Assembly (NCBI RefSeq): GCF_905475465.1
Contig: NC_062235.1
Location: 9,806,001-9,870,000 of the forward strand
Length of the DNA stretch: 64,000 nt
Direction: 5' to 3'
DNA from: Pieris napi
Lineage: Eukaryota; Arthropoda; Insecta; Lepidoptera; Pieridae
In this document: positions 12,851 through 24,624 of the stretch, piece after piece
How the letters are laid out: each line of letters starts with the position of its first letter
Position numbering within the stretch: position 1 is the first letter of the stretch
Made by a program: the position numbers and the translations under genes
Notes under the pieces: model-generated
What the model was told of the DNA's origin: nothing
The model's input: only the letters and a program-made list of their open reading frames with translations
Databases searched by the model: none

Positions 12851-14388
12851 ACGGAAATGAATATTTTGCTTATGTTTTGCTCATAAACTTCAAAACATAC
12901 ATATCGTATGATTCGTATGTCATTCGTGAAACCATTTTATGGTAGTAATATAATACGAGTTTATCCCGTGAAGCATGAACATTTTATGGAACATTTCACA
13001 TAACCCATAAGGTTTTCGTTTAGGTATCGATGACTTTATGAGAGTTCTTTTAGAATGTAGAGAGATTTAACTATTTATTGTATTTGGATTTTTTAAGGAT
13101 TTCACTTCTAAAAGGCAAGATATCGATATAACCTACTATTTTAGCAAAATTTAACCGCATGAAGAGCTAACAAAGTCACTAAACCCTTCATAGATTTTCC
13201 CACAAACTTGCGACATTTGACCTTGTGCTGGACCTAAAATTTATATTGCCCATTATGAGGCTTAACTTAAAGATCTCTGGTTAACACACTAGATAAGATA
13301 CTTACACAGCGAAAGTCATTATATAGAACTTTCTTCTTCAAACGAAGTACAACGAATACGTTTTGATACATCACAAAGAAATATTAGGCTAAACATAAAT
13401 ATGTTTTACGTTTGAATTGCCATCATAGACAGCTGTAACAATATTTACAACTCACTGTTGCGGCATAATAATCATATCTGCTTGAAATATAGGAGGATAA
13501 TCACAAAGCAAAATAACCAAGCTTTTGTAGGACGTAATGAATTAGGATAAGATATGTTGTCCATTTCAAAGCGTACGAAATTATTATACGTACGATTAAC
13601 CAAGCGTGTATAATTTAGATGAAGTGGTCAGGTAATAACAGAGAATTCGTTTGAATTGTTTGAATTTAATCCAAAGATACGGGTCGAATTCGGATTTGGG
13701 TTTTGCATTGTTGGGTATTTCTGGTGGTTATTTATAACTGATTAGAAATTACTGTACATATTAGATTAACGAAAATATTTGTTTTAGGTTATACGACTAG
13801 TATATCCTCTATGGCTTAGTGAATATCGTATTTGGGTTCAGTTTCTGGCAAAAACACAATTGTTTACAACACAAATGTGTTGTCGTTCCAAATTATATGA
13901 AATGCAGAAATATATCCAATCCCTTGTGCAAGTATTTAAACACTAGCTTAAACTACTCTAAGACAATGCTGAATTTTACCAATTAGAAAAATAATATTTT
14001 ACTCGTGTAACCCCATGTCCCTGGAATGAGGCATCATATTTTTACACCCTTCATTTGTATTGTTTTTTTATATCGAAATATATAGTATATATCAGGTATA
14101 TAATATGATAGTGATGTTTTATTATATTTTAAATCGCTATTAGAAATTTTCAAAACCTTTCATGTTTCTGGAACTAACATGTATATTAAACTGCCCGCGG
14201 GGTACAATTTGCCATCGGGTGTATTATAGAAGTTTTTCTGTAATTATTCTCTTTTGTTTTCAAAAACAAACTACTCTCGAGCTGTACGTGAAGTTTTGTA
14301 TCTGTTTCATAGTTTATGTAGAATCGTTTTAAAAGTGGAACGTCAACACCGCTTTGACTTTGCGGACAACACTGATATTTATATATTA
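12851..14388. other. AT-rich stretch, nothing recognised
   Basis: Small palindromes only (acaacaca/tgtgttgt near 13867). Confidence 0.45.
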
Positions 14389-14758
14389 CTAGTAGACTCG
14401 GCCAAGCGTTGCTGTGGCTAAGATTTTTGTTGTATTACATAGTAGTAAACTATTCAAGAGAAACGGCAGGAGAACACCAATCCACCATGCTTTTTTGGTG
14501 GTTATGCCATTAAATTGTAGCTTATGTGAAACGTTGGTACTTTCAACACAGCGCCATCTGTTAGAATTGTGACTATCAAATAATAAAAGAATATTTTGCA
14601 ATAAAATAATATTGCGGGTATAAATTGAGATGTAAGCTATCCTATCTTTTAAGTTGGATCAAACTACACACGGTATGCAAATTTGATTGATATCGGTTCG
14701 GTAGTTTAGGAGTCCATCGCGGACAAACAACGTGACACGTAATTTATATATATTAAGA
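14389..14758 (-). mobile_element. non-autonomous Helitron
   Basis: On the minus strand it starts TCTTAATATATATAAATTAC and ends GGCCGAGTCTACTAG, followed by T. The left outside base is A and the right is T, so the insertion is between A and T as expected for Helitrons. The 5' region includes the acgtgtcacgttgtttgtcc-type segment frequent in lepidopteran Helitrons. No helicase is encoded. About 370 bp. Confidence 0.75.
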
Positions 14759-15464
14759 TTGTGTATTTTACTTTACTTACGTGAGTTTTAAAATTTCCAA
14801 TAAACTTTATATTATCTAATAGTAGGTAGTAGTAGGTATTTTAAATTCGAAAAGTCGAGTTTAATAACAAAATAAATTAGCCTTGTCCGTTAAAGAATCC
14901 AAAGGTGGTACTTTCATAAAGCAATGAAAATATTGTATAATTGGTACAATTCAACTTCTAAGCTTTCATCATTAAGAGTAGAAAATATGAATAAAAAAGA
15001 AATAGTACTAGGTAAGAATGTCAAGGTAGCGCAATGTGAGAAAACTCTTTGACACCAAAGTTCCTGTTTTGTAGATCCTAAACCTTTTGGACTTTAGCTA
15101 ATTAAACCATTCACCATTTCTCAAAAAGCTGTTTTTTATGAAGCAATTTTTTCTGTCTTATTATTATTAAGGTAATTAGGTACATACTACAAATGTCTTT
15201 TAGTAATAACTGTTAAAGAAAGATGTATAATAAAAAGATTAGGCTGAAAACTGACTGGCAAAGTTTAGCATTTCTGATAAATGTATATATGTTCTGTTTA
15301 TTCAATTCGTTTTACTTTTTATATAAATATTTGCAGTAATAAAATAGCTAAAGAAATTGTTAGCGCAAATTATGCACTTTCAATAGATAGGGGTAATGAG
15401 TTTGACAGCACGTTGTGATGTTTAAAAAGTCTTCGTGTGTGTTTTTTAGACTTTGTCGTAATTA
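14759..15464. other. AT-rich stretch between two Helitrons
   Basis: Nothing recognised. Confidence 0.45.
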
Positions 15465-15887
15465 TCTATATATATAAAAATGAAACCCGTTTTCCGTTGT
15501 CACGACATAATATGAAAACGGCTTGACCGATTTGTCTGATTTTTTTAAAATAATATTCCTTGAAGTACGAGGATGGTTCTTACGGAGAGAAAATTTAAAA
15601 AAAATTGAGTGAAAAAGTCTAAAAACATCACTTTTCAATATTCCCATACAAAATATTCGTAATAATATTTAAAGGCAATTTGAACTTTAATACCATATAA
15701 AGTTCAAGTGTTAGTGGAGGGGTTCCGGGAAGGTAAATTTTTATTTTTTGACATAATGTATTTGTTGTCTTATAAACTTTCTTTTTTTTATCTTACTAGC
15801 TAGACCGGTGTCCCAAATAGCAGAATAAGTATTTAAAAAAATAAAGAATCGACTGTTAGGCGGTACGATGTTCGCCAGGCCAGCTAG
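15465..15887 (+). mobile_element. non-autonomous Helitron
   Basis: 5' end TCTATATATATAAAAATG followed by the 'aacggcttgaccgattt' stretch; 3' end GTTCGCCAGGCCAGCTAG then T, with a short GGCG/CGCC stem just before it. The target is A|T. The 3' end belongs to the same group as the elements at 32432 and 50645. 423 bp, no coding capacity. Confidence 0.8.
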
Positions 15888-17100
15888 TAACTTATAAATA
15901 TACATAATAATAGACATAATTTAAAAACAACATTCGAATAATAACAGAATTTATGTTACACTTAATGTAAGAGAATAATAATAAATATTTATTTATTTAA
16001 TTTTTCAAATGTAAACTGAACTTTATTGACTATAATGACTCCTTTTCCAGTCTTTGATTATTTAATTGTAATTAATTACTTGCATGCAATCAAACTATTT
16101 TTTATAATGCCACAGAAGTATAACTTCTTACGCGCGTACATAAGTACACGCACCCTTTTTTTAAGTTCGAAGTACTAAAAGTAAACTACTACTAATACAG
16201 CAGAAATTGGGCTATACAATTTTATGGATAAAAAATATACGATAAAGTCATCCGTCTCGCGTGATAAAACTAGCCGCATAAAGATAGATTGACGATTTAG
16301 GGACGACCCAAGCGAAAATAGTAGGGGAAGGAATGTATTGTAAGAAAATTATGTACCCTTGGCTTCCCCGAGTCTTAATTTGTTCGCGAACCACAAGTCG
16401 ATAAACCATTTCCTCGCTCTCTTATTTACACAGAACCAATCAGTTTGTGAATTCATTCAGAAAATGGCACCCAAATATTTTTTGCGCTAGACAAATAAAA
16501 GGCGTTACCGCTAAAGTAGGAAATTCGTCACTGTACACAGTTCTTTATATTCGTCTTATAAAAAGAAAGATAATGTATATTTACAAAGCCACCATACCTG
16601 CCTATCAATTTATACATTACATTTTAATATTCTTTACTTTTATGTATAATTTTAATCTATCTATATAAGCCGTCTTAGTTAGTGTATAATAAAAACTAAG
16701 TCTTGGAAAATACCATTACAAACTAAATTAAATATAACAATATGTTACCTACGATTTAATTTGTTGATTATGTCAACATATAACCGTCGAAAATATATAT
16801 CTAATTTAATTACTTTGATACGGATTAAAACTGTATCCGACGAAATAGCTTTTCCATTAGGAATATGTATTTTTTGTAAATATTACACAGGAATAATTTT
16901 ACTTTCAAAGGGTTTGATGACATTTTCTAAGTTCATAGCTTGTTTTAGCCAACCTACTCGTAAATATGAATACATTTTTGTCACGTACCTCCAGTTATAA
17001 AAGTTGCCTTTGTTGCTTGCTTATCAATTTCTATAGACAATAGAATCATCGTATATGTTGTGAGCACTTAATAATATATAGATTCAGACACTCCCTTTCC
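15888..17100. other. AT-rich stretch with one shared motif
   Basis: Apart from the 38-bp motif at 16117-16154, nothing is recognised. Frames at 16447-16668 and 16761-17000 have no family features. Confidence 0.45.
16117..16154 (+). repeat. dispersed motif shared with the 24.6-24.8 kb element
   Basis: agtataacttcttacgcgcg then tacataagtacacgcacc. The same words occur at 24800-24829 and, inverted, at 24625. Probably a transposon end. Confidence 0.5.
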
Positions 17101-17310
17101 TCGTAGCTCTACATATCTACTAGTTGGTAGAGTGCTACGTGGCTACGCCGCTACGTCTTTGCGACGAAGCTACGTACAATGTTAATTAGCTTTCTCCTGT
17201 AATTGTGCTCGTTTTACGCTTCACGATCGTAATATCGTGAGGCATCAGGCGTGTAATAGCGGGCGTCATCAGAGCGCTCAGTATAATCAGTGCGGGTTAA
17301 ATTTAGGTAT
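17101..17310 (+). promoter_or_regulatory. second candidate promoter patch with CTACG cluster
   Basis: Eight GTAG/CTAC words, mostly within GCTACG or TCGTAG, lie in about 75 bp (17101-17175). Then comes a CpG-rich stretch and initiator-like gctcagtat (17277) with ttaaatttag|gtatga, a possible weak donor at 17306/17307. The motif cluster is the same as at 6727-6782. Reading it as an alternative first exon of the downstream receptor is inference; it could equally be a dispersed repeat. Confidence 0.3.
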
Positions 17311-17972
17311 GAATAACGTATGAAGTGGATTTATTTAATAGGTCAAATAAAAATATTATGAAAGTTTATGAAAAATCTCCTAAATTGAATATTTATTTTA
17401 ACGGTAAAAAATCTGATGTTTTAGATTATCTATGTTATAGACATGAAATAATATACAGAAACGTGCTAAAATCTACGCAAGTGTGCAGAAAGATGTCGGT
17501 TTCGTCACGATAATTATGTCTGTAGTTACAATTCATGCTGATTTATGTTTGTAGGATAGCTGGTGATTTATTAATTGTTATTTTTTTAAAGTAATTTACG
17601 TGAAAATGCTTGCGAATATTAACTCACCGCTAGTAGGAGTATTAATTTCTCCGTGAAATTTTCATATTCAATAAATAATCAATACTTATTTTCAAAGTCT
17701 GTATTACCTTATTCAATAGCTATGAGGCTTCATGCATTCGTGTGATTCATAAACATATTATCTACGTACTCTTTACAAAATTTATGGTGACAACACATTC
17801 TTGAACCATACGAGACTAACCATCAGATTTAAAAGCCGGAAGTTAACGATAAAAATAACTGTCGTACGTCAAATCTTATATACTTAGCGTTAAATCTTAT
17901 CAGTTTTGAAATCATTTTAAGTATTTATTTTAATGTTATATATCTAACGAAAACAATTGCAGTCTTGTTGGA
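17311..17972. other. AT-rich stretch, nothing recognised
   Basis: No supportable feature. Confidence 0.45.
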
Positions 17973-17979
17973 TATTAGG

Positions 17980-18494
17980 CCTACAACGCACTAGCGGCTG
18001 GCCGTGATGCGGTGTGCCGCTGCGGCAGGCCGCAGTATATACGGTCTGCCGTAGCGGCATGCCGTATTCCGGCTAACCGTCCCTATTGCGGTCCTATTGC
18101 GGTCTGCCGCAATCGTCACTCGTCAGTGCTTCTTGAAATATAACAAATTCAAATTTAATGACGTAGAATAAGTGATACATGTATCTTATGTTCCATAATA
18201 AACATATTTTATTTTTTTCTCTTTTAAAATAGGTTTACAATATTTTGTTTACATTTGTTAAATAGTTATATGTGACGACGTAGGTAGGACGGCTAACCGC
18301 GCCGAGTGCGTGGAGGGGACGCGGCGCGCCGCATCATTCAACCGGTGCGGCTCGCCGCAGCTCCAGATCAACCGGAGCGGTTGACGGTTGACCGCAAGTC
18401 AGTGCGTTGTTATCGTGCGGTTTCATGTAATAATCGATGTGCGGCCAGCCGCAGCGGCACACCGCATTGCGGCCAGCCGCTAGTGCGTTGTAGG
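17980..18494. mobile_element. 515-bp non-autonomous TIR element with GC-rich ends
   Basis: The left end CCTACAACGCACTAGCGGCT and the right end are inverted repeats for about 54 bp with three mismatches. Both ends carry interlocking GCGGC(A/T)GGCCGC and GCGGTGTGCCGC words. The middle is AT-rich. Flanks are tattagg (left) and tcttagg (right), a 7-bp duplication with one mismatch. hAT-like is possible, but 8 bp would be expected, so the superfamily is left open. Confidence 0.75.
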
Positions 18495-18501
18495 TCTTAG
18501 G

Positions 18502-20275
18502 GTCAAGAGTCTCGTCGAGTTATTAATTGTTTACTGGCGCTGTTAAAGTTCTGTGTAGATTCAAATACTAGCTAGATTAGTCAATATTACGTTTTGTGGT
18601 TAACTTAAGCTTCTCATAACAGTTTATACAAGAATTTAAAGTTCCATAGTTTGATAAATACTTGATTTATGCGGTCTTCTTCAAGTATTCTTAATTTAAC
18701 TTCATTGTGTTTATATAATATATTGATTTTTGCCTATATCACGTTGTTTTTAAATCTGTTGTGTAAATAGAGTAATGCAAAGAAAATAAAATAAAACGGG
18801 AGAATGAAATGAATAGTGATTTTCAAAAAACAAATGCACGAGTAAATAGCAGGATACAAACATATATTATGAGAAAAGCTTATTTAATATTATTTATTAA
18901 TGAAGTTCTGCTAAAATATACTATTTTCACCCTTTATTTCCGTAAACTATACATTTCTAACTTTATACAAAGAGCAGGCAAATAAAATAGATTTTAGGGA
19001 CATATAACAATAACAAAACCTGTTTCCGTAAGTAAATAGCGGAAATATATAATATACTGAATTTAATTAGAAGTAAGTTTTCTACTGGGAACTATTGTGA
19101 CGAAAATTATGTATGGAAAAGGTTCCAACAATAAAATTGATTACAATTAAATACAGGGAAATTTATTTGAATTTTTATTAAAGTAATTACATATACAATA
19201 ATAAGTTTGCTATTTTATGTCCGTGCTATGAACGTTGACATTATTTTTCTAAACAATAGCTATATCAGAGAGTTATGAATAATAATTGGTTTATACGATT
19301 ATTTTATTTGAACAACCGCTGTGTTTAATTCTAATGCACAGATGTTATTTATCTAATGTTTAATTTAATTTTCCTTTTTTTTCTGATTATACTGAAGAAA
19401 TAATAGATAAATTCAAGTGCAACATTATCTCAACTGTAGCTTCTTTTATTTAGCGTTTATCCATATACAATAATTATGGCTCATGAAGCCAAAAATAGAC
19501 TGGTGTCAAGCCAAAAATAGGCAAATATTAAAAATAGCGTTGCTGTTATTTTGACTCATTGAGACATCGTTGTATTTTATAGGCTGCTCGAGAGGTTAAT
19601 GACTCGTCTATCACATATGCGCATTAATTTGAATTGAAAAGCTGTCAATAACTTTGAATAATCGATACATTATATCCTATCAGACTTTATTGAGTGTGCC
19701 GTGCCATAAACGTTTTAGTATATTCATTAGTGTCGACGCAACAATCACAAGTTGAACATTGAAAACTATAATATTATGACGTATAATAATAATTTATATT
19801 TGAATTTCATTGTCAAATATTGACTAAAACAGGATTCATTAATTTTCAATAACTATTGTCCTGGCATTGACGTAAACCCCGAACAATACATGATTTATTA
19901 TACAAATATAAAGGCAATCGTTTCTTGCGGCAACCAATTTAATCCTAAATGCCCAAGTGATTTCATTAATTTATGTACAACATTTTTTGCCTCGGCACAG
20001 TTTGTTATTTATTATTATATAAATTGTGTACGCATAACACAATGGTAAATGTTTTTTAAGTGTCATATTTTGCTTTAAACAGCCGTCACGACTGGATGCG
20101 ACTAACCCGTTCTGGGGGGTCTAGCCGTATTACTACCGAAAATTAACTGGCCGTTGACTACCGAAAAGTGTGAGCGTTAATGTGTGTCTTTTCGTAGCAC
20201 GTGGGGTCGCTTATTGTATCCCGACTCACGCCTTATGGGCCTAGGGTACCGATTGTCATTTTCATACAAAAAAAT
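18502..20275. other. AT-rich stretch with a GC-richer end
   Basis: Nothing recognised up to about 20080. The 20080-20265 patch contains actaccgaaaa twice and abuts the LINE at 20276; it is not part of the reverse-transcriptase homology. Origin unknown. Confidence 0.4.
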
Positions 20276-21544
20276 GAAAAGATAATGCTAGACCAGCTTT
20301 CTTTACATTTTAATAAAAATAAACTCTTACATAATAAACAGTATGGTTTCACTAAGGGTCGCTCCACAATCGATGCCGGTGTGAAGTTGATTTCGGACAT
20401 ATTTAACGCCTGGGAAGAATCATATGATGGAGTCGGCGTCTTTTGTGACCTGTCAAAGGCCTTTGACTGTGTTCATCCTGATATACTCGTTGGAAAGCTT
20501 CAACACTATGGCGTTGATGGCAAAGCTTCCAGCCTGATGAATTCATATTTAAAGGGAAGGATCCAAAGAGTTCATGTCAATGGAGTCACCTCTCCGGGTT
20601 CGCAGGTATCAATGGGCGTCCCCCAAGGATCGATTCTCGGGCCTTTCTTATTTCTGATTTACATAAATGACCTCCCATTCTTTGTCAACGAAGTTCATGA
20701 GATGGTATTGTTTGCTGATGACACTTCACTTCTATTTAAAGTGAATAGGAATAACGTATTATTGGACGATGTAAACAATTCTATCTCTCGTATAGTTAAC
20801 TGGTTTAATGTAAATAACTTATTGCTTAATGAGAATAAAACAAAATGTATTAGATTTACAACTACTAGCGTAAAGCGAGATATTGGTAACCTGAAAATTA
20901 AGGACAGTGAACTAAACTTTGTTGACAAAACTGTTTTTCTAGGCATAACAATAGATAGTAAACTCCAATGGGGCCCACACATAGAGACTCTTTCGAATAG
21001 GCTGAGCTCTGCAGCATATGCAGTAAAGAAAATCCGACAGTTTACTGATAAGGACACGGCTAAAATTGTGTATCATAGCTACTTTCACAGCGTTATGTCG
21101 TACGGTATTTTACTGTGGGGTGCTGCTGCAGAGGTTCAATCCATATTTGGCCTGCAGAAGCGGGCTGTTCGTGGTATTTGTTGTGTTTCTCCGAGGGAGT
21201 CCGTACGGGATAAGTTTAAGGAATTAAATATTATGACACTATCTGGTCAATATATTCTTGAAGCCTTGTTGTATGTCCAAAAAAATATAAACGATTTTAA
21301 AACAAATGGTGACTTTCACCAGTATAATACGGGAAATAGAACTAATTTGAGTGTACGACCAACCAGGCTCCAAAAGATAAACCACTCCTTATATGGAAAT
21401 TGTATTCGTTTTTACAACAAACTCCCAAGCGCAATTAGAGAATTATCACTAAATAAATTCAAAGTCCTCGTTAAACGAAAATTAATCAACAAAGCTTTTT
21501 ATAAATTTGAGGACTACTTAAATGATCCTAATCCTTGGGATTGA
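20276..21544 (+). pseudogene. LINE reverse transcriptase, uninterrupted but 5'-truncated
   Basis: Homology starts at EKIMLDQL and runs about 420 codons to TGA at 21542-21544 without a stop. Numbering from the first frame codon at 20201, the palm motifs are in order: CDLSKAFD with catalytic Asp about 83; GVPQGSILGP about 139-148; LFADDTS with the Asp pair about 173-174; then the FLGITIDSKL primer-grip region. The thumb and C-terminal LINE segment (LPSAIRELSLNKFK) follow. The endonuclease domain and the start of the fingers are missing, so the copy cannot be autonomous. The clean frame implies a fairly recent insertion. The coding-like bases before 20276 are chance frame extension. Confidence 0.85.
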
Positions 21545-21745
21545 ATTGCTCCAGTTCAAACAATTTGTATGACAATACTTGGCGATTAAAAAGAGTGGCG
21601 GAAAGTTTCTTGCCAGTTCTTCTTACCCGCTCTACGCCCTTGACTTGCGAACTGGTAGTAAATGTAAATTTACGATTAATTTAACTTGACTATTCAAAAG
21701 TGTACTTGGTTTCCTACTTGAATAAAGATATTTTGAGTTTGAGTT
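20276..21745 (+). mobile_element. 5'-truncated LINE (Jockey/CR1-like)
   Basis: The insertion holds the last two-thirds of a LINE ORF2 plus a 200-bp 3'UTR. The UTR (gattaaaaagagtggcgg, cttgccagttcttctt, ctacgcccttga) is shared with tail-only copies at 23280 and 39220, so the family is repeated in this window. The 3' end is near ttttgagtttgag. I could not find a convincing target-site duplication. Confidence 0.8.
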
Positions 21746-21764
21746 GTGCATACCCACTAACGCC

Positions 21765-22070
21765 CCACGGCGCCACCAGCAATCGCCCAGGGCAGTACAC
21801 GGTAACAGCGTAGCCATGTTCGCATCCAGCCACGCGATCAGCCATTAATATCACGGTCCTCTACGGCTACGAATGATGTGGAATGGACCTTGGCACAGCA
21901 AGGGCCTTTCACATCGGCCAATTCTCCCTGTTTTATAAAGCTGGGGAAGGCCGGGTACAATGCTTGCAGGGATGCATCAGCATCCCTTCTTTTGGACGCA
22001 TGAACCCCTGTTCCCCCGCTGGAGCGACTGGGAGGGAACAGGGGTTCATGATCAAGCCCTCTTGCTAGTC
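21765..22070 (+). repeat. dispersed GC-richer repeat, copy B, with two hairpins
   Basis: Same ordered blocks as 1139-1400. In this copy the right part folds into two adjacent stem-loops (21968-21987 and 21999-22050), and a run of 13 T follows at about 22085. Function and family unknown. Confidence 0.55.
21999..22050. repeat. perfect 17-bp inverted repeat, 18-nt loop
   Basis: CATGAACCCCTGTTCCC (21999-22015) and its exact complement GGGAACAGGGGTTCATG (22034-22050). The smaller stem AGGGATGC/GCATCCCT (21968-21987, loop ATCA) lies immediately upstream. Confidence 0.9.
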
Positions 22071-22154
22071 TAACGAGCGTACATTTTTTTTTTTTCCTTT
22101 TTTAAATTGTACTATTATTATCGACGTAAGTATTATTGTATAGTTCTATCGTAT

Positions 22155-22801
22155 GGTATGGTATGGTTGGTGGGCTCAGTTTCCGCACTTAGACTCGTAC
22201 TCGGTCCGTTGTGCGTAATGTGCTGGCTAATTAATCCAGCCTAGCTCCTTCTAGAAGCATAGAAGTCTCCTGGGCACTTCGCAGGCTTCACAAAGCGACC
22301 TCATCACAATTTGTAGGGCTTTCTCCATTGCTGCAGTTGGTGTTGTTTTAATGCAACCGCTAGCAGCGGACAAGGCAAGCCTCTGGAAACGTCCAAGTTT
22401 CGTGATTGCCGGTCGCCACCAAACCAGGGCTCTATAGGCTAGCATTGGCCTGATTACGGTGGTGTATAGTCATAAAGTTATCTTAGCCGATAAACCCCAT
22501 TTCAAAAGGCAAAAGGCGATCGTTGCTTTGCTTAGTTTATGTTCTAGGTGTTTCTTCAACATCAGTTTACTGTCCAAAATCACACCTAAGTACTTGATTT
22601 CTTCCTTGAGGTTTAGTTCAGTGTTGAAAAGTTTTGGAAGTCTGTACGGTCCAAGAACTCTTCGGTTTGTAAGAAGGATTAGTTCTGTATTTGATGGGTT
22701 GACTCACTCTGAAAGACCTTCTCATGAGATTACCTAAGGATACTGGGAAAGTAGGCATGTGTAGGGATTTCTAGCGTTAAGTTCTGTAATGAGCTCGTTA
22801 G
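22155..22801 (-). mobile_element. 5'-truncated LINE with perfect 14-bp target-site duplication
   Basis: TAGTTCTATCGTAT occurs exactly at 22141-22154 and 22802-22815, bracketing the element. On the minus strand the 3' end is a short (ATACC)n-type tail. The element is a truncated LINE carrying a degenerate ORF2 end. Confidence 0.9.
22245..22710 (-). pseudogene. LINE ORF2 C-terminal region, degenerate
   Basis: The minus-strand reading contains TNRRVLGPYRLPKL, then EIKYLGVILDSKL, HLEHKLSKATIAF, an in-frame stop after KITL, YTTVIRPMLAYRALVWW and GCIKTTPTAAMEKAL. This order (primer-grip YLGVILDSKL, thumb, VIRPMLAYGALVW-type motif, TTPTAAME) is a common insect LINE C-terminal pattern. The joint between KATIAF and WGLS looks shortened compared with relatives, so there is probably a small deletion as well as the stop. 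Confidence 0.8.
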
Positions 22802-22815
22802 TAGTTCTATCGTAT

Positions 22816-23279
22816 AAGCAGTTACTGTTAGTATACAATAATAATGTAGGAAATTAATAATAAAATTATACACTGCAAAAAATATATTCGCATTGTAGAT
22901 TCTCGTGAAATATCGTGTCTAAGATTCTATCTACGATGTTTCTGAGATTAATTTCGGATTAGTGACATTGAATCAACATTTGCTCTTAATTACGCAATCT
23001 AGACATCAATCTTAGCTTAGATGTAGACAATAAACGTCCTTTATGACCTCGATAAGATTTCTTTCTAAATAGTTTTAATATTTTTTTTCGCTTTGGCTTT
23101 TTATACACAAAGTTAGGGTCTATATAGATTATAGACATAATTTTTTTATCGGTTAACTTATTATTAAATATGTTTATCTGACTTATAACAAGTTATTACT
23201 TACATAAACGGTATAAAACCTTTATTAAAAGTTAATAGTGGAAGGGAAGAACGAAAGTATCCGTTGAAAAAAAAACATG
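22816..23279. other. AT-rich stretch, nothing recognised
   Basis: No supportable feature. Confidence 0.45.
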
Positions 23280-23480
23280 ACGATTAAAAAGAGTGGCGGA
23301 GAGTTTATTGCCAGTTCTTCTCTTCCGTTCTACGCCCTTGATTTGAGACCTGGCACTAAATGTAAAATTAGAAGCATTAATATGTATTTCTTTACTGACG
23401 AGTCATAAGTGTACAATATTATACAATATAATACAATAAAACCTATATGATTAAATTATTTTTGAATTTGAAATGTTTTA
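23280..23480 (+). repeat. LINE 3'UTR tail, same family as 20276-21745
   Basis: gacgattaaaaagagtggcgg, ttgccagttcttctcttccg and ctacgcccttgatttg match the tail at 21585-21660. Only the tail was inserted or has survived. Confidence 0.75.
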
Positions 23481-23640
23481 GAAACATATTCTAAAACCAA
23501 TTGTTTATAACTTACGAGAGAAGCATGAGAAATTGAAACGTCTATTCAATTCCACTTAACTCACTTTGGTATTCTGCCAATTCAAATTGCGAACGGTGAA
23601 CAATGACGGCACTTGTACTTATAACTAAATAATTCGCTAA

Positions 23641-23940
23641 ATCGATTAATTAGACATAGACATAGACATAACATTTATTACAAACAAAAACACACACACA
23701 TAAACACACAAAATAACAATACTTAAAGAAAACATAAAATAAAATAAGACATCACAAACAATAAAAATTAGAAATTAAAATTAAGAAATTTTCTTTTGCC
23801 ATTCGGTTCGCTTCTAGTGTGCAATGTGTGTGTACTGTGGTTGTAATTGGCCCTGGCTCAGCATTATGCTGAGGAGCAAGAAGTTCCACAGCGCTGGTCA
23901 TTCTGCCAGAGACCACAGCAGCTAGTTTGCGCCTCTAATA
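23641..23940 (-). repeat. LINE 3' end with GTCTAT tail repeats
   Basis: On the minus strand the segment ends in ataaatgtta then (tgtcta)n, a typical LINE 3' terminus. Upstream is a GC-richer block ending a former ORF. No readable reverse-transcriptase motif remains. Confidence 0.5.
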
Positions 23941-24624
23941 AAATAAAATAAATAATTATAGTAGAAAAATAATAATAATAATATTAAAGATAAATATTAA
24001 AGAAGTGTGAGTAAATCGTGTGTGACGTTGTATAATAAATAGAATTAAATTAAAAGTTAAAAATAAGAATAGACGTAAATAAGTAGATATTTGTTTGTTT
24101 TATGGGTAGAAACTAAATTTTGTGGGACTTTTGTTGCATAAGTAGAAGTGTCTTATAAGTGCGACTAAAATTCGACTTTAATTGAAGACACTTCAACGGA
24201 GGAGGGATATTGTTCCAGCACTTGGTTCCAGCACTTAATTGGTAGATTCACGTTTGAAATATAGCTCGATTTTGTTTGACTTATAGAAACATTGTCTTTT
24301 TTAACCATTTTAGGTTATTGTTTATAATAAATCTTTTATAGCCATACTTAGTTCGAATTTTGGTTTTTAAAAGAAAATTAGGTATAGTTACTGTGAAATT
24401 TTTAGCACTATTACTCCCAGTCGCAACACATTCCTGTGTTTTGTATCCAAAATATCGTGGCGTTTTTGTTCATGATGATTCACAATCGATTTACGAGGAT
24501 TATATTTCACACGGTGCTACTGTGCTCACTGTAAGATACGTTACGTTACATAATTCCTATGTTACGAGACGTGCATAATCTCGTGAAACGTGAAAAATGT
24601 ACTATTTTCGAACAGAGCATTTTT
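23941..24624. other. AT-rich stretch, nothing recognised
   Basis: A frame at 24360-24578 has no family features. Confidence 0.45.

Noticed and set aside
20695..21057. 120-codon minus-strand frame
   Set aside because: Lies wholly opposite the LINE reverse transcriptase and has no features of its own.
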